This document shows positions 48,666 to 58,134 of a stretch of DNA of 64,000 nt, one piece after another. Position numbers and translations under genes: made by a program. The stretch is from contig NZ_MLJJ01000004.1 of the NCBI RefSeq assembly GCF_002095575.1, forward strand, positions 1 to 64,000, given 5' to 3'. The stretch comes from Pantoea septica (lineage in GTDB: Bacteria; Pseudomonadota; Gammaproteobacteria; Enterobacterales; Enterobacteriaceae). The notes beneath the pieces were generated by a model that made no database searches, was not told where the DNA came from, and saw nothing but the letters and a program-made list of their open reading frames with translations. Position 1 is the stretch's first letter; every line of letters starts with the position of its first letter.

Positions 48666-49559
48666 GTGCAAGACAGCGATCTGACAGAACAGTTTCTGGA
48701 TGCGCTCTGGATTGAACGCAATCTGGCGCAAAATACCTTGTCTTCGTATCGTCAGGACTTAAAAACTCTGACCGACTGGCTGACGCATCGCGGGCTGACG
48801 CTGCTGACGCTGCAGGCCGAGGATTTGCAGCAGTTTCTCGCCGAACGGCTGGAGGGCGGCTATAAAGCCAGCAGTTCGGCGCGGCTGCTCAGCGCCATGC
48901 GCCGCATTTTTCAGTATCTCTACCGTGAGAAGCTGCGCAGCGACGATCCCAGCACGCTGCTGGCCGCGCCGAAACTGCCGCAGCGGCTGCCGAAAGATCT
49001 CAGCGAAGCGCAGGTGGAACGGCTGCTGCAGGCGCCCAGCGCCGATATTCCGCTGGAGCTGCGCGACAAGGCGATGCTGGAGCTGCTCTATGCCACCGGT
49101 CTGCGCGTCTCTGAACTGGTCGGCCTGACCCTGAGCGACGTCAGCCTGCGCCAGGGCGTGGTGCGCGTCATCGGCAAAGGCAATAAAGAGCGTCTGGTGC
49201 CGCTGGGCGAAGAGGCCGTTTACTGGCTGGAGCACTACCTGGAACACGGCCGCCCCTGGCTGCTCAACGGGCAGACGCTGGACGTGCTGTTTCCCAGCAG
49301 CCGTGCGCAGCAGATGACGCGCCAGACGTTTTGGCACCGCATCAAGCACTACGCCGTGCTGGCGGGCATCGACAGCGAAAAACTGTCGCCGCACGTGCTG
49401 CGGCACGCCTTCGCCACCCATTTGTTGAACCACGGCGCCGACCTGCGTGTCGTACAGATGTTGCTGGGACACAGCGATCTCTCTACCACGCAAATTTATA
49501 CGCACGTCGCGACCGAGCGGCTGCGTCAGTTGCATCAACAGCATCATCCGCGCGCCTGA
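48666..49559 (+). CDS. xerD: Tyrosine recombinase XerD
   Basis: A 297-residue recombinase that, with XerC and FtsK, resolves chromosome dimers at dif. Catalytic residues are visible in TGLRVSELVG (Arg), GKGNKERLVP (Lys), SPHVLRHAFATH (His, Arg), LLGHSDLSTTQIYTHV (His, nucleophile Tyr). The frame opens 11 codons upstream, but the GTG at 48666 aligns with E. coli XerD and has AGGCGGGG upstream. First gene of xerD-dsbC-recJ. Confidence 0.95.
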   Translation: MQDSDLTEQFLDALWIERNLAQNTLSSYRQDLKTLTDWLTHRGLTLLTLQAEDLQQFLAERLEGGYKASSSARLLSAMRRIFQYLYREKLRSDDPSTLLAAPKLPQRLPKDLSEAQVERLLQAPSADIPLELRDKAMLELLYATGLRVSELVGLTLSDVSLRQGVVRVIGKGNKERLVPLGEEAVYWLEHYLEHGRPWLLNGQTLDVLFPSSRAQQMTRQTFWHRIKHYAVLAGIDSEKLSPHVLRHAFATHLLNHGADLRVVQMLLGHSDLSTTQIYTHVATERLRQLHQQHHPRA

Positions 49560-49580
49560 CGCGGACATTAAGGAAAGAAG

Positions 49581-50291
49581 ATGAAGAAATTTCTCCTGCT
49601 GGCCCTGTTGGCTGGCGCCTTTAGCAGCGTAGCTCAGGCCGATGACGGCGCGATCCTGCAGTCGCTGAAAAAGCTGGGACTGAAGCAGACGGAAATCGTG
49701 CCGTCGCCCCTGCCGGGATTTAAAACCGTGCTGACGGAAAGCGGCGTAATTTACGTTACCGAAGACGGCAAGCACATGATTCAGGGGCCGCTCTACGACG
49801 TTAGCGGCGCGCAGCCGGTCAACGTCACCAACCAGCTGCTCGACAAAAAGGTCGAGGCGCTGGCACCGCAGATGATCGTCTATAAAGCGGCGAAAGAGCA
49901 GCACGTCATTACCGTTTTCACCGACATCACCTGCGGCTACTGCCGCAAGCTGCATGAGCAGATGGCCGACTACAACGCGCTGGGCATTACGGTGCGCTAT
50001 CTCGCCTTCCCGCGCGAAGGGCTGCACGGCCAGGTGGAAAACGCCATGAAGGCGATCTGGTGCGCCGCCGATCGCAACAAAGCGTTCGACGAAGCGATGA
50101 AGGGCAACGCGCCGCAGATGAGCGCGCCGGACAGCTGCAAAATCGATCTCGATCAGCACTACAAGCTGGGCATTCTTTACGGCATCCAGGGCACTCCGGC
50201 GATCCTGACCGACTCCGGCATGATGATCCCGGGCTATCAGGGGCCGCAGGAGCTGAAGCAGGTGTTGGATCAGCAGAAGCGCGGTGGCTAA
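49581..50291 (+). CDS. dsbC: Periplasmic disulfide isomerase DsbC
   Basis: A 236-residue thiol isomerase with a signal peptide (cleavage after AQA about residue 20), an N-terminal dimerisation domain and a thioredoxin-fold domain carrying CGYC (118-121) and the cis-Pro loop GTPA. It corrects wrong disulfides in the periplasm. Lies 21 bp after xerD. Confidence 0.96.
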   Translation: MKKFLLLALLAGAFSSVAQADDGAILQSLKKLGLKQTEIVPSPLPGFKTVLTESGVIYVTEDGKHMIQGPLYDVSGAQPVNVTNQLLDKKVEALAPQMIVYKAAKEQHVITVFTDITCGYCRKLHEQMADYNALGITVRYLAFPREGLHGQVENAMKAIWCAADRNKAFDEAMKGNAPQMSAPDSCKIDLDQHYKLGILYGIQGTPAILTDSGMMIPGYQGPQELKQVLDQQKRGG

Positions 50292-50297
50292 TTGGCC

Positions 50298-52031
50298 GTG
50301 ATCAAAACAGTAGAACTGCGGCGGCGCGAGATCGGCGTCGAGGACCAGCTCCCGGCAGATCTCCCGCCGCTGCTTAAACGCCTTTATCTGCAGCGCGGCG
50401 TGCGCAGCGCGGCCGAGCTGGAGCGCGGCGCGAAGCATTTGCTGCCGTTCTCCTCGCTCAACGGGCTGGATGCCGCGGTCGAGCTGCTGCATCAGGCGCT
50501 GCTCGACGGACGCCGCATTATGGTGGTGGGCGATTTCGACGCCGACGGCGCCACCAGCACCGCGCTGACGGTGCTGGCGCTGCGCAGCATGGGCGGCCAC
50601 AACGTGCAATATCTGGTGCCTAACCGCTTCGACGACGGCTACGGCCTGAGCCCGGAAGTGGTGGAGCAGGCGCGCGCGCGCGGCGCGCAGCTGATCCTGA
50701 CGGTGGATAACGGCATCTCGTCCCATAGCGGCGTCGCCTGCGCCCATCAGCACGGCATTCCGGTGCTGGTCACCGATCACCATCTGCCTGGCGACACCCT
50801 GCCTGAGGCAGAAGCGATAGTGAACCCCAATCTGCGCGACTGCGAATTCCCGTCGCGCGCCCTGGCAGGCGTCGGCGTCGCCTTCTACCTGATGATGGCG
50901 CTGCGCGCGCATCTGCGTAAGCTGGGCTGGTTCGGCGCCACGCGCGCGGAGCCGAATCTGGCGGAGCTGCTGGATCTGGTGGCGCTCGGCACCGTCGCCG
51001 ACGTGGTGCCGCTCGACGTCAATAACCGCATCCTGGTATGGCAGGGGCTGAGCCGCATTCGCGCCGGAAAATGCCGTCCCGGCATTCGCGCGCTGCTGGA
51101 GATCGCCAATCGCGACGCGCGCCAGCTGGTCGCGAGCGATCTCGGCTTCGCCCTCGGTCCGCGCCTTAATGCGGCGGGACGGCTCGACGATATGTCGGTC
51201 GGCGTCGCGCTGCTGCTTACCGACGACATTACCCAGGCGCGCATGCTGGCCAACGAACTCGATGCCCTCAATCAGACGCGCAAAGAGATTGAGCAGGGCA
51301 TGCAGAGCGAGGCGCTGGCGCTCTGCATGGAGCTGGAGCGCAAGCAGACCGATTTGCCGCTGGGGCTGGCTTTTTACCATCCCGAGTGGCATCAGGGCGT
51401 GGTAGGCATTCTCGCCTCGCGGCTGAAAGAGCGCTTTTATCGCCCGGTTATCGCGTTCGCGCCTGCGGGCGACGGCACGCTAAAAGGCTCTGGACGGTCG
51501 ATTCCCGGTCTGCACCTGCGCGACGCGCTGGAGCGGCTCGATACGCTCTATCCCGGCATGATGCTGAAGTTCGGCGGGCACGCCATGGCGGCGGGCCTGT
51601 CGCTGGAAGAGACGCAGTTTGAGGCGTTTCGCCAGCGCTTCGCCGACCTGCTGGGCGAGTGGCTGAGCGAGGAGTCGCTGCAGAGCGTTATTTGGTCAGA
51701 CGGCGCGCTGCAGCCGGGCGAGTTCAGTTTGCAGACCGCCGAACTGCTGCGCGAAGCGGGCCCCTGGGGACAGGCGTTTCCCGAGCCCGCTTTCGACGGC
51801 AAGTTCAAGCTGCTGCAGCAGCGGCTGGTGGGCGAGCGGCATCTGAAAGTGATGCTGGAGCCGCTCGGCGGCGGCCCGCTGATCGACGGCATCGCCTTTA
51901 ACGTCGACACCACCCTGTGGCCCGACAACAGCGTGCGTCAGGTCGAGCTGGCCTTTAAGCTCGATATCAACGAATACCGCGGCAATCGCTCGGTGCAGCT
52001 GATTATCGATCACCTCTGGCCGCTGAGTTAA
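50298..52031 (+). CDS. recJ: Single-strand-specific 5'-3' exonuclease RecJ
   Basis: A 577-residue DHH-family nuclease for recombination and mismatch repair. Motifs GDFDADGATSTAL, VDNGISSH, TDHHLPGD and GTVADVVPLD bind manganese; GGHAMAAG is the DHHA1 motif. The GTG at 50298 gives the same length as E. coli RecJ; an in-frame TTG at 50292 is the alternative. No clear ribosome-binding site precedes it, and it starts 6 bp after dsbC, so coupling and low expression are likely. Confidence 0.94.
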   Translation: MIKTVELRRREIGVEDQLPADLPPLLKRLYLQRGVRSAAELERGAKHLLPFSSLNGLDAAVELLHQALLDGRRIMVVGDFDADGATSTALTVLALRSMGGHNVQYLVPNRFDDGYGLSPEVVEQARARGAQLILTVDNGISSHSGVACAHQHGIPVLVTDHHLPGDTLPEAEAIVNPNLRDCEFPSRALAGVGVAFYLMMALRAHLRKLGWFGATRAEPNLAELLDLVALGTVADVVPLDVNNRILVWQGLSRIRAGKCRPGIRALLEIANRDARQLVASDLGFALGPRLNAAGRLDDMSVGVALLLTDDITQARMLANELDALNQTRKEIEQGMQSEALALCMELERKQTDLPLGLAFYHPEWHQGVVGILASRLKERFYRPVIAFAPAGDGTLKGSGRSIPGLHLRDALERLDTLYPGMMLKFGGHAMAAGLSLEETQFEAFRQRFADLLGEWLSEESLQSVIWSDGALQPGEFSLQTAELLREAGPWGQAFPEPAFDGKFKLLQQRLVGERHLKVMLEPLGGGPLIDGIAFNVDTTLWPDNSVRQVELAFKLDINEYRGNRSVQLIIDHLWPLS

Positions 52032-52040
52032 CGGGCCTTA

Positions 52041-52067
52041 GCGGCGGATCTGCTGCCGATCCGCCGC
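52041..52067 (+). other. GC hairpin between recJ and prfB
   Basis: A perfect 10-bp stem GCGGCGGATC/GATCCGCCGC with a 7-nt loop, without a T-tract. It may stabilise the recJ 3' end or act in Rho-dependent termination. Confidence 0.5.
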
Positions 52068-52160
52068 CGCCGGCGCGCGACTGAAACCCTACAATCTCAC
52101 GGCTATTTCAGTTAGACTGCGGGGTTTCCATCCCGACATTCAGCGAAAAGACCCGAAGCC

Positions 52161-53259
52161 ATGTTTGAAATTAATCCGGTTAAAAACCGCATCCAGGACC
52201 TCACCGAGCGCAGCGCCGTTCTTAGGGGGTATCTTTGACTACGATGCCAGGAAAGAACGCCTCGAAGAAGTAAACGCCGAACTGGAGCAGCCAGACGTCT
52301 GGAACGAGCCTGAACGCGCCCAGGCGCTGGGCAAAGAGCGCTCGTCGCTGGAAGCGATCGTGCAGACGCTGGATCAGATGTCGCAGGGCCTGGAAGATGT
52401 GCAGGGTCTGCTTGAGCTGGCAGTAGAAGCAGAAGACGAAGAGACATTCGACGAAGCGGTCGCTGAGCTCGATCAGCTGGAGAGCAAGCTGGGCGAGCTG
52501 GAATTCCGCCGCATGTTCTCTGGCGAGTATGACAGCGCCGACTGCTATATCGATCTGCAGGCCGGTTCTGGCGGCACCGAAGCGCAGGACTGGGCCAGCA
52601 TGCTGATGCGTATGTATCTGCGCTGGGCCGAATCCAAAGGCTTTAAGACCGAAATCATCGAAGAGTCAGAAGGCGAAGTGGCCGGCATCAAGTCCGTTAC
52701 CATTCGCGTCTCAGGCGACTACGCCTTTGGCTGGCTGCGTACCGAAACCGGCGTGCATCGCCTGGTGCGTAAGAGTCCGTTTGACTCCGGCGGCCGCCGC
52801 CACACCTCATTCAGCTCTGCGTTTATTTATCCGGAAGTGGATGACGATATCGATATCGACATCAATCCTGCGGATCTGCGCATTGACGTCTACCGCGCGT
52901 CGGGCGCGGGCGGTCAGCACGTTAACCGTACGGAATCGGCGGTGCGTATCACCCATATTCCCACCGGCACGGTGACGCAGTGTCAGAACGACCGCTCTCA
53001 GCATAAAAACAAAGACCAGGCGATGAAACAGATGAAGGCGAAGCTGTACGAGCTTGAGATGCAAAAGAAAAATGCTGAGAAGCAGGCGCTGGAGGATAAC
53101 AAGTCCGACATCGGCTGGGGCAGCCAGATCCGCTCCTATGTGCTGGACGACTCCCGCATCAAAGATCTGCGCACCGGCGTTGAAACCCGCAACACCCAGG
53201 CGGTGCTGGATGGCGATCTCGACCGTTTTATCGAAGCAAGTTTAAAAGCCGGGCTATAA
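52161..53259 (+). CDS. prfB: Peptide chain release factor 2 (programmed +1 frameshift)
   Basis: RF2, 365 residues, read as 52161-52235 joined to 52237-53259. The first frame encodes 25 residues and stops at TGA (52236-52238); ribosomes slip +1 at CTT-T so that GAC follows. RF2 recognises UGA and UAA; the recognition tripeptide SPF (in RKSPFDSGG) and catalytic GGQ (in GAGGQHVNR) are present. Low RF2 favours the shift, giving autoregulation. Nine bp before lysS. Confidence 0.97.
52224..52239 (+). promoter_or_regulatory. prfB: RF2 autoregulatory frameshift signal
   Basis: AGGGGGTATCTTTGAC: an internal Shine-Dalgarno (AGGGGG) three bases upstream of the slippery CTT followed by in-frame TGA-C, identical in layout to the E. 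coli prfB signal. Confidence 0.97.
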
Positions 53260-53268
53260 GGAACCGAC

Positions 53269-54789
53269 ATGTCTGAACAACAACCGCAGAGCGCTGATGC
53301 CGCCCTTGAGTTAAATAACGAACTGAAAACGCGTCGCGAAAAACTCAGCGCGCTGCGTGAAAACGACGTGGCGTTTCCTAACGATTTCCGCCGCGACACC
53401 ACCTCGGATGCGCTGCACGCGCAGTATGACGAGAAGAGCAACGAAGAGCTGGAAGATTTAGGCGTGGAGGTCAGCGTTGCTGGTCGTATGATGACCCGCC
53501 GCATTATGGGCAAGGCGTCGTTCGTCACGCTGCAGGACGTGGGCGGCCGCATTCAGCTCTACGTTGCGCGCGACGATCTGGCGGAAGGCCTTTATAACGA
53601 GCAGTTCAAAAAGTGGGATCTCGGCGATATCCTTGGTGCGCGCGGTAAGCTGTTCAAAACCAAAACCGGCGAGCTGTCGATCCACTGTCACGAGCTGCGC
53701 CTGCTGACCAAAGCGCTGCGTCCGCTGCCGGACAAATTCCACGGCCTGGCCGATCAGGAAACCCGCTACCGTCAGCGTTATCTGGACCTTATCGCTAACG
53801 ACGAGTCACGCAACACCTTTAAAATTCGTTCGCAGATCATGGCCGGCATCCGTCAGTTCATGGTCGGCCGCGACTTTATGGAAGTCGAAACGCCGATGAT
53901 GCAGGTGATCCCGGGCGGCGCCTCCGCGCGTCCCTTTATCACCCATCACAACGCGCTCGATATCGATATGTATCTGCGTATCGCGCCGGAGCTCTACCTG
54001 AAGCGTCTGGTGGTCGGCGGCTTCGATCGCGTGTTCGAAATCAACCGCAACTTCCGTAACGAAGGCATCTCGCCGCGCCATAACCCTGAGTTCACCATGA
54101 TGGAACTCTATATGGCCTATGCGGACTATAAAGACCTGATCGAGCTCACCGAAAGCCTGTTCCGCACCCTGGCGCAGGAGGTTCTCGGCACCACGAAAGT
54201 GCCTTACGGCGACCAGGAGTTCGATTTCGGCAAGCCGTTTGAGCAGCTGACCATGCGCGAAGCGATCAAAAAGTACCGTCCGGAAACCGATCTGGCCGAC
54301 CTGGATGATTTCGATAAGGCGGTGGCGATCGCCAATGCTATCGGCATCAAGGTCGAGAAGAGCTGGGGTCTGGGCCGCGTAGTCACGGAGATTTTCGAAG
54401 AGACGGCGGAAGCGCATCTGATCCAGCCGACCTTTATCACCGAGTACCCGGCGGAAGTGTCGCCGCTGGCGCGCCGCAACGACGAGAATCCGGAAATCAC
54501 CGATCGCTTTGAGTTCTTTATCGGCGGCCGCGAAATCGGCAACGGTTTCTCCGAGCTGAACGACGCGGAAGACCAGGCGGAGCGTTTCCAGCAGCAGGTC
54601 AACGCCAAAGACGCAGGCGACGACGAAGCGATGTTCTACGACGAAGATTACGTGACGGCGCTGGAGCACGGTCTGCCGCCGACGGCGGGTCTGGGCATCG
54701 GCATCGACCGCATGGTGATGCTGTTCACCAACAGCCATACCATCCGCGACGTGATCCTGTTCCCGGCGCTGCGTCCGACCGCGAAGTAA
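53269..54789 (+). CDS. lysS: Lysyl-tRNA synthetase (class II)
   Basis: A 506-residue class II synthetase: N-terminal OB-fold anticodon-binding domain (about 60-180) and catalytic core with FMEVETPMM (motif 1 region), [17 protein letters not shown] (motif 2) and [11 protein letters not shown] (motif 3). It charges tRNA-Lys. Cotranscribed with prfB, as in E. coli. Confidence 0.97.
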   Translation: MSEQQPQSADAALELNNELKTRREKLSALRENDVAFPNDFRRDTTSDALHAQYDEKSNEELEDLGVEVSVAGRMMTRRIMGKASFVTLQDVGGRIQLYVARDDLAEGLYNEQFKKWDLGDILGARGKLFKTKTGELSIHCHELRLLTKALRPLPDKFHGLADQETRYRQRYLDLIANDESRNTFKIRSQIMAGIRQFMVGRDFMEVETPMMQVIPGGASARPFITHHNALDIDMYLRIAPELYLKRLVVGGFDRVFEINRNFRNEGISPRHNPEFTMMELYMAYADYKDLIELTESLFRTLAQEVLGTTKVPYGDQEFDFGKPFEQLTMREAIKKYRPETDLADLDDFDKAVAIANAIGIKVEKSWGLGRVVTEIFEETAEAHLIQPTFITEYPAEVSPLARRNDENPEITDRFEFFIGGREIGNGFSELNDAEDQAERFQQQVNAKDAGDDEAMFYDEDYVTALEHGLPPTAGLGIGIDRMVMLFTNSHTIRDVILFPALRPTAK

Positions 54790-54835
54790 AAGCACGCGAA
54801 CCTTCTGATCCTTCCAGACGGCGCATAAGCTTAAA

Positions 54836-55025
54836 ACGCGGCTGGCAGGGGCAGAGGAGCAAAGCGTCCCGCGCCATGGACAAAAACGCCGGGAGCGTTT
54901 TTGAACAACGCGGCGCGTTGGCCCGTTTACGGGCGCACCTCAAGGATGAGGTGCGTAATTACGCGGGCCGAGCTGGCAGGGATGCCGCTTTTTGCGTCTT
55001 TGCGATCTGGCCCTGCCAGCCGCGT
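54836..55025. repeat. 190-bp structured element with 15-bp perfect terminal inverted repeats
   Basis: ACGCGGCTGGCAGGG (54836-54850) is exactly inverted at 55011-55025. Between them lie four consecutive hairpins: AAAAACGC/GCGTTTTT (54882-54902, terminator-like), CAACGC/GCGTTG (54906-54920), GCCCG/CGGGC (54921-54934) and CGCACCTCA/TGAGGTGCG (54934-54955). A further copy of GCTGGCAGGG at 54972-54981 can also pair with the right repeat. No target-site duplication is visible. It could be a MITE-like intergenic repeat or a structured RNA in the lysS 3' region. Confidence 0.65.
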
Positions 55026-55047
55026 CAGCACCAGGCTAACAGCCACT

Positions 55048-55073
55048 AAGGCCGCTTTCCCGGCCTTTTCTTT
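55048..55073. terminator. Terminator between lysS element and convergent protease gene
   Basis: AAGGCCG, loop CTTTCC and CGGCCTT are followed by TTCTTT. It reaches the last bases of the convergent protease gene. Confidence 0.7.
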
Positions 55074-55698
55074 AAGACTTCACTACGCCGTTCAGCCAGG
55101 CCTCAAAACGCGCATAGGGCACGTAGAGCGCGACGTCGCGATAGAGCGTCTTCCCGCTCCGGTTATCATCAATGCGGCTGCTGTAGCCGACAATCACGCC
55201 CGCCAGGGTATCGTCCGACGCGTTATAAACCGCGCCGCCCGACATGCCTTTCACCACGCCCGCACTGGCCGCCACCACCACGCACTGCGCCTTGTTCCAG
55301 CTGTTCGCCAGCGAAGTATTAATCAGATTCTCGCCGCTGGAGCTGACCGGCATCGCGCTAATAAAGCTATAGCCGTAAAGATTCACCTTGTCGCCGATGT
55401 GGCTGTTGCGAAAACGCGGCGGCAAATTCGCTTCGGCATTCTTGTGGTACACCACGGCAATATCGCACTCTGGATGCCAGGCCTTAACGCGATAGAGCGA
55501 AAATTTGGCGACGTGCGCGGCGGTCAGGCTGTACTCCGCCGTCAGCGGAATCGTGGTGCCCAGCGTCCCCAGACCGAGCGCGGTAGGAATTCCGGTATAG
55601 GTCATATCGACGCGCTTTTGCGCTTCGCTGCTGTACTCGTAGTGGCCGACGGAGCAGCCGCTGAGACAGAGCGCCGTCAGGGCGATTAGCCGCTGCAT
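55072..55698 (-). CDS. Predicted lipoprotein trypsin-like serine protease
   Basis: A 208-residue chymotrypsin-fold protease predicted to be lipid-anchored: signal peptide with lipobox LSGC (Cys15; Ser16 at +2 favours the outer membrane). The triad is complete: His62 in TAAHVAK, Asp79 in CDIAVV and Ser153 in GMSGGAVY. Two more cysteines (78, 139) could form a disulfide. The ATG at 55698, preceded by GGGGAGA, is preferred over the ATG 5 codons upstream. Monocistronic; substrate unknown. I do not recognise an E. coli counterpart at this position. Confidence 0.82.
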   Translation of the reverse strand: MQRLIALTALCLSGCSVGHYEYSSEAQKRVDMTYTGIPTALGLGTLGTTIPLTAEYSLTAAHVAKFSLYRVKAWHPECDIAVVYHKNAEANLPPRFRNSHIGDKVNLYGYSFISAMPVSSSGENLINTSLANSWNKAQCVVVAASAGVVKGMSGGAVYNASDDTLAGVIVGYSSRIDDNRSGKTLYRDVALYVPYARFEAWLNGVVKS

Positions 55699-55713
55699 AG
55701 TCTCTCCCCGCAT

Positions 55714-56053
55714 AAGAATGGCTTCACATTACCGGATAGGGCAACTGGGGTATCGGCAGCGCGCGCTATTCCTTTACCTGATTGAATCTACACGCAAAGC
55801 CCCCCTTCGCGCCACGCGCCTGACGCTTACCGTCAAGCGTAGCGCGTGAAAAGGGAGGGGATTGTTAAGATTCCATCACGCGTACGGCGCGCCATTGTTG
55901 CATCTGCGGCAAAAGATCCTTGCCGCCCGCAGGGTGTATGCAGGCTGACGGCTATGATTTAATACTCGCCGTGACGAAGTTCAAATTTTTATAACCGTCC
56001 GCGCCCGGCGTCCGCTGCGGCGTTCACCTGCATATCGATTGGGAGAGTGTGTT
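55714..56053. other. 340-bp intergenic region with large hairpin at 55801-55860
   Basis: The gap between the protease gene and the MFS gene holds an interrupted stem: CACGCGC (55813-55819) with GCGCGTG (55842-55848) and ACGCTT with AAGCGT, flanked by CCCCCTT (55801-55807) and AAGGGAGGGG (55851-55860), which extend the pairing. No T-tract follows. Promoters of both flanking divergent genes must lie here; none is obvious. Confidence 0.45.
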
Positions 56054-57217
56054 ATGCCTGTTGCTTTACTGGCGCTGGCGCTGAGTGCGTTTGCGATTGG
56101 AACCACCGAGTTCGTCATCATGGGCCTGCTGCCCGACGTGGCGGGCGATCTGCAGGTCTCGATCCCGTCAGCGGGCTGGCTGATAAGCGGCTATGCGCTG
56201 GGCGTCGCCATCGGCGCGCCGATTATGGCGCTGTTAACCGCAAAGCTGCCGCGTAAAAAGACGCTTATCCTGCTGATGAGCATTTTCATTATCGGCAACG
56301 TGCTCTGCGCGCTCGCCTACACCTATAACCTGCTAATGATGGCTCGCGTGATAACCGCGCTCTGTCACGGCGCCTTCTTCGGCATCGGCGCGGTGGTGGC
56401 GTCGAGCCTGGTGGCCCCGAGCCGTCAGGCGTCGGCGGTGGCGCTGATGTTCACCGGCCTGACGCTGGCGAACGTGCTGGGCGTGCCGCTCGGCACCTGG
56501 TTTGGTCAGCTGTTCGGCTGGCGCGCCACCTTCTGGGGCGTCGCCATTATCGGCGTACTCGCCTTTATCGCGCTGATCGTCAGCCTGCCTACGAATAAAG
56601 AAGAGAAGCCGGTGCATCTGGCGAGCGAAATCAGCGCGCTGGCCAACGGCAAACTGTGGCTTTCGCTGCTGATGACCGTTTTCTTCGCCGCGGCGATGTT
56701 TGCGCTGTTCAGCTATATCGCGCCGCTGCTGCTGCAGGTGACCGGCATCAGCGCGCGCGGCGTCAGCTGGACGCTGTTTCTGATCGGCGCCGGTCTGACC
56801 GTCGGCAATATTCTCGGCGGCAAGCTGGCGGACTGGAAAGTCTCTTTCAGCCTGATTTTAAGCTTCTCGCTGATCGCCATCTTCTCGCTGCTGTTTAGCT
56901 GGACCAGCCATGCGCTGTGGCTGGCGGAGGTGACGCTGTTCCTGTGGGCGATGGCGACGTTCGCCACCGTGCCGGGCCTGCAGATCAACGTGGTGCGCCA
57001 CGGCAAAGAGGCGCCGAATCTGGTCTCGACGCTGAATATCTCCGCCTTTAACGTCGGCAACGCGCTGGGCGCATGGGTCGGCGGCGCGGTGATCGGTCGA
57101 GGCTACGGCCTGACCGCCGTGCCGGTGGCCGCCGCCGCGCTGGCCGCTATTGGCCTGATTATCTGCCTGATCACCTTCCGTAAATCGGGCGGCAACGCCG
57201 CCGCAGTGCGCGCTTAA
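56054..57217 (+). CDS. MFS transporter, DHA1 family (YdhP/AraJ-like)
   Basis: A 387-residue inner-membrane protein with about 12 hydrophobic helices. GTTEFVIMGLLPD at the N-terminus, the loop 2-3 motif LLTAKLPRKK and HGAFFGIGAVVAS are typical of the drug/arabinose efflux subgroup (YdhP, AraJ). Substrate unknown. The ATG at 56054 is chosen over an upstream TTG because it starts the first helix and has GGGAGAG upstream. Its stop overlaps the stop of the convergent lysR by 3 bp. Confidence 0.86.
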   Translation: MPVALLALALSAFAIGTTEFVIMGLLPDVAGDLQVSIPSAGWLISGYALGVAIGAPIMALLTAKLPRKKTLILLMSIFIIGNVLCALAYTYNLLMMARVITALCHGAFFGIGAVVASSLVAPSRQASAVALMFTGLTLANVLGVPLGTWFGQLFGWRATFWGVAIIGVLAFIALIVSLPTNKEEKPVHLASEISALANGKLWLSLLMTVFFAAAMFALFSYIAPLLLQVTGISARGVSWTLFLIGAGLTVGNILGGKLADWKVSFSLILSFSLIAIFSLLFSWTSHALWLAEVTLFLWAMATFATVPGLQINVVRHGKEAPNLVSTLNISAFNVGNALGAWVGGAVIGRGYGLTAVPVAAAALAAIGLIICLITFRKSGGNAAAVRA

Positions 57218-58134
57218 GCCAGCCGTTCGGCGATGCGCTGAGGAAAATCGGCCACCTGCGCCTGCAGGTGGTCGACAAAGGCAGCTACCAGCGCCGACGC
57301 GGGGCGGTGCAGCGGCCGCACCAGGCTCACGGTAAAGGGCACCGCGACGCTGAAGCGGCGCATAACCACGCCGCTGTCGGCATAGTCGAGCGCCGTCAGC
57401 GGATTCACCACTGAAATCCCCACGCCCGCACGCACCATGGCGCACACCGACGCCGCGCTGTGCGTCTCCAGCGCCAGCCTGCGCTCCACGCCCTGCTCAT
57501 GAAACAGCGTATCCAGCAGCTGACGATAGCTGTCGGCGCGCGACAGGCTGACGTAGTTCTCTCCGGCGAAATCCCGCGGCGTCAGCACCGCGCGCGCGCA
57601 AAGCGGATGATCCTGCGGCAGCACGCAGACCTCGTCGCAGGTCAGCAGCGGCAGCCGCTCGGTGCCGGCGGGCGCATGCTGGGTTTCGGTCAGGCCCAGA
57701 TCGTAGCGCTGCGCCGACAGCCACTCCTCCAGCAGCGGCGACTCCTGCGGAATAATATTCAGGCTGACGTCGGGATAGCGCTGCATAAAGGGCTGCACCA
57801 GCGGCGGCAGCAGCGACTGCGAAAAGACCGGCAGGCAGGCGACCGACAGCTCGCCCTGACGGAACTGACGCAGCCCGTCGGCGGCTTCTATAATGCGATC
57901 CAGCCCGTACCAGGAGCGCTGCACCTCTTCAAACAGCCGCAGGCCCTGCACCGTGGGCTGCAGCCGACCGCGCACGCGTGCGAAGAGGCGCAGGCCGAGC
58001 TGCTTTTCCAGCCGCGCCAGTTCGCGGCTGACGGTGGGCTGCGAGGTGTTTAACAGCGCGGCGGCCTGTGTCAGATTGCCGCTGGTCATCACCGCGTGAA
58101 AAATCTCAATATGTCGCCAGTTGATTTTCGCCAT
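57214..58134 (-). CDS. lysR: LysR, activator of lysA
   Basis: A 306-residue LysR-type regulator that activates lysA when diaminopimelate is high and lysine low. HTH: LTQAAALLNTSQPTVSRELA. The effector domain matches E. coli LysR almost throughout (LSLNIIPQESPLLEEWLSAQ-like block, ETHSAASVCAMVRAGVGISV). The Met at 58134 gives the family start MAKINWRHIEIFHAV; the frame continues 27 codons upstream. Divergent from lysA. Confidence 0.95.
   Translation of the reverse strand: MAKINWRHIEIFHAVMTSGNLTQAAALLNTSQPTVSRELARLEKQLGLRLFARVRGRLQPTVQGLRLFEEVQRSWYGLDRIIEAADGLRQFRQGELSVACLPVFSQSLLPPLVQPFMQRYPDVSLNIIPQESPLLEEWLSAQRYDLGLTETQHAPAGTERLPLLTCDEVCVLPQDHPLCARAVLTPRDFAGENYVSLSRADSYRQLLDTLFHEQGVERRLALETHSAASVCAMVRAGVGISVVNPLTALDYADSGVVMRRFSVAVPFTVSLVRPLHRPASALVAAFVDHLQAQVADFPQRIAERLA

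Noticed and set aside
52161..52238. 25-codon frame ending in TGA before prfB, resembling a broken gene
   Set aside because: It is the programmed frameshift leader of RF2, not a pseudogene.
54836..55025. Element as an insertion sequence
   Set aside because: No transposase frame and no visible target-site duplication; only the repeat/structured-element call is kept.
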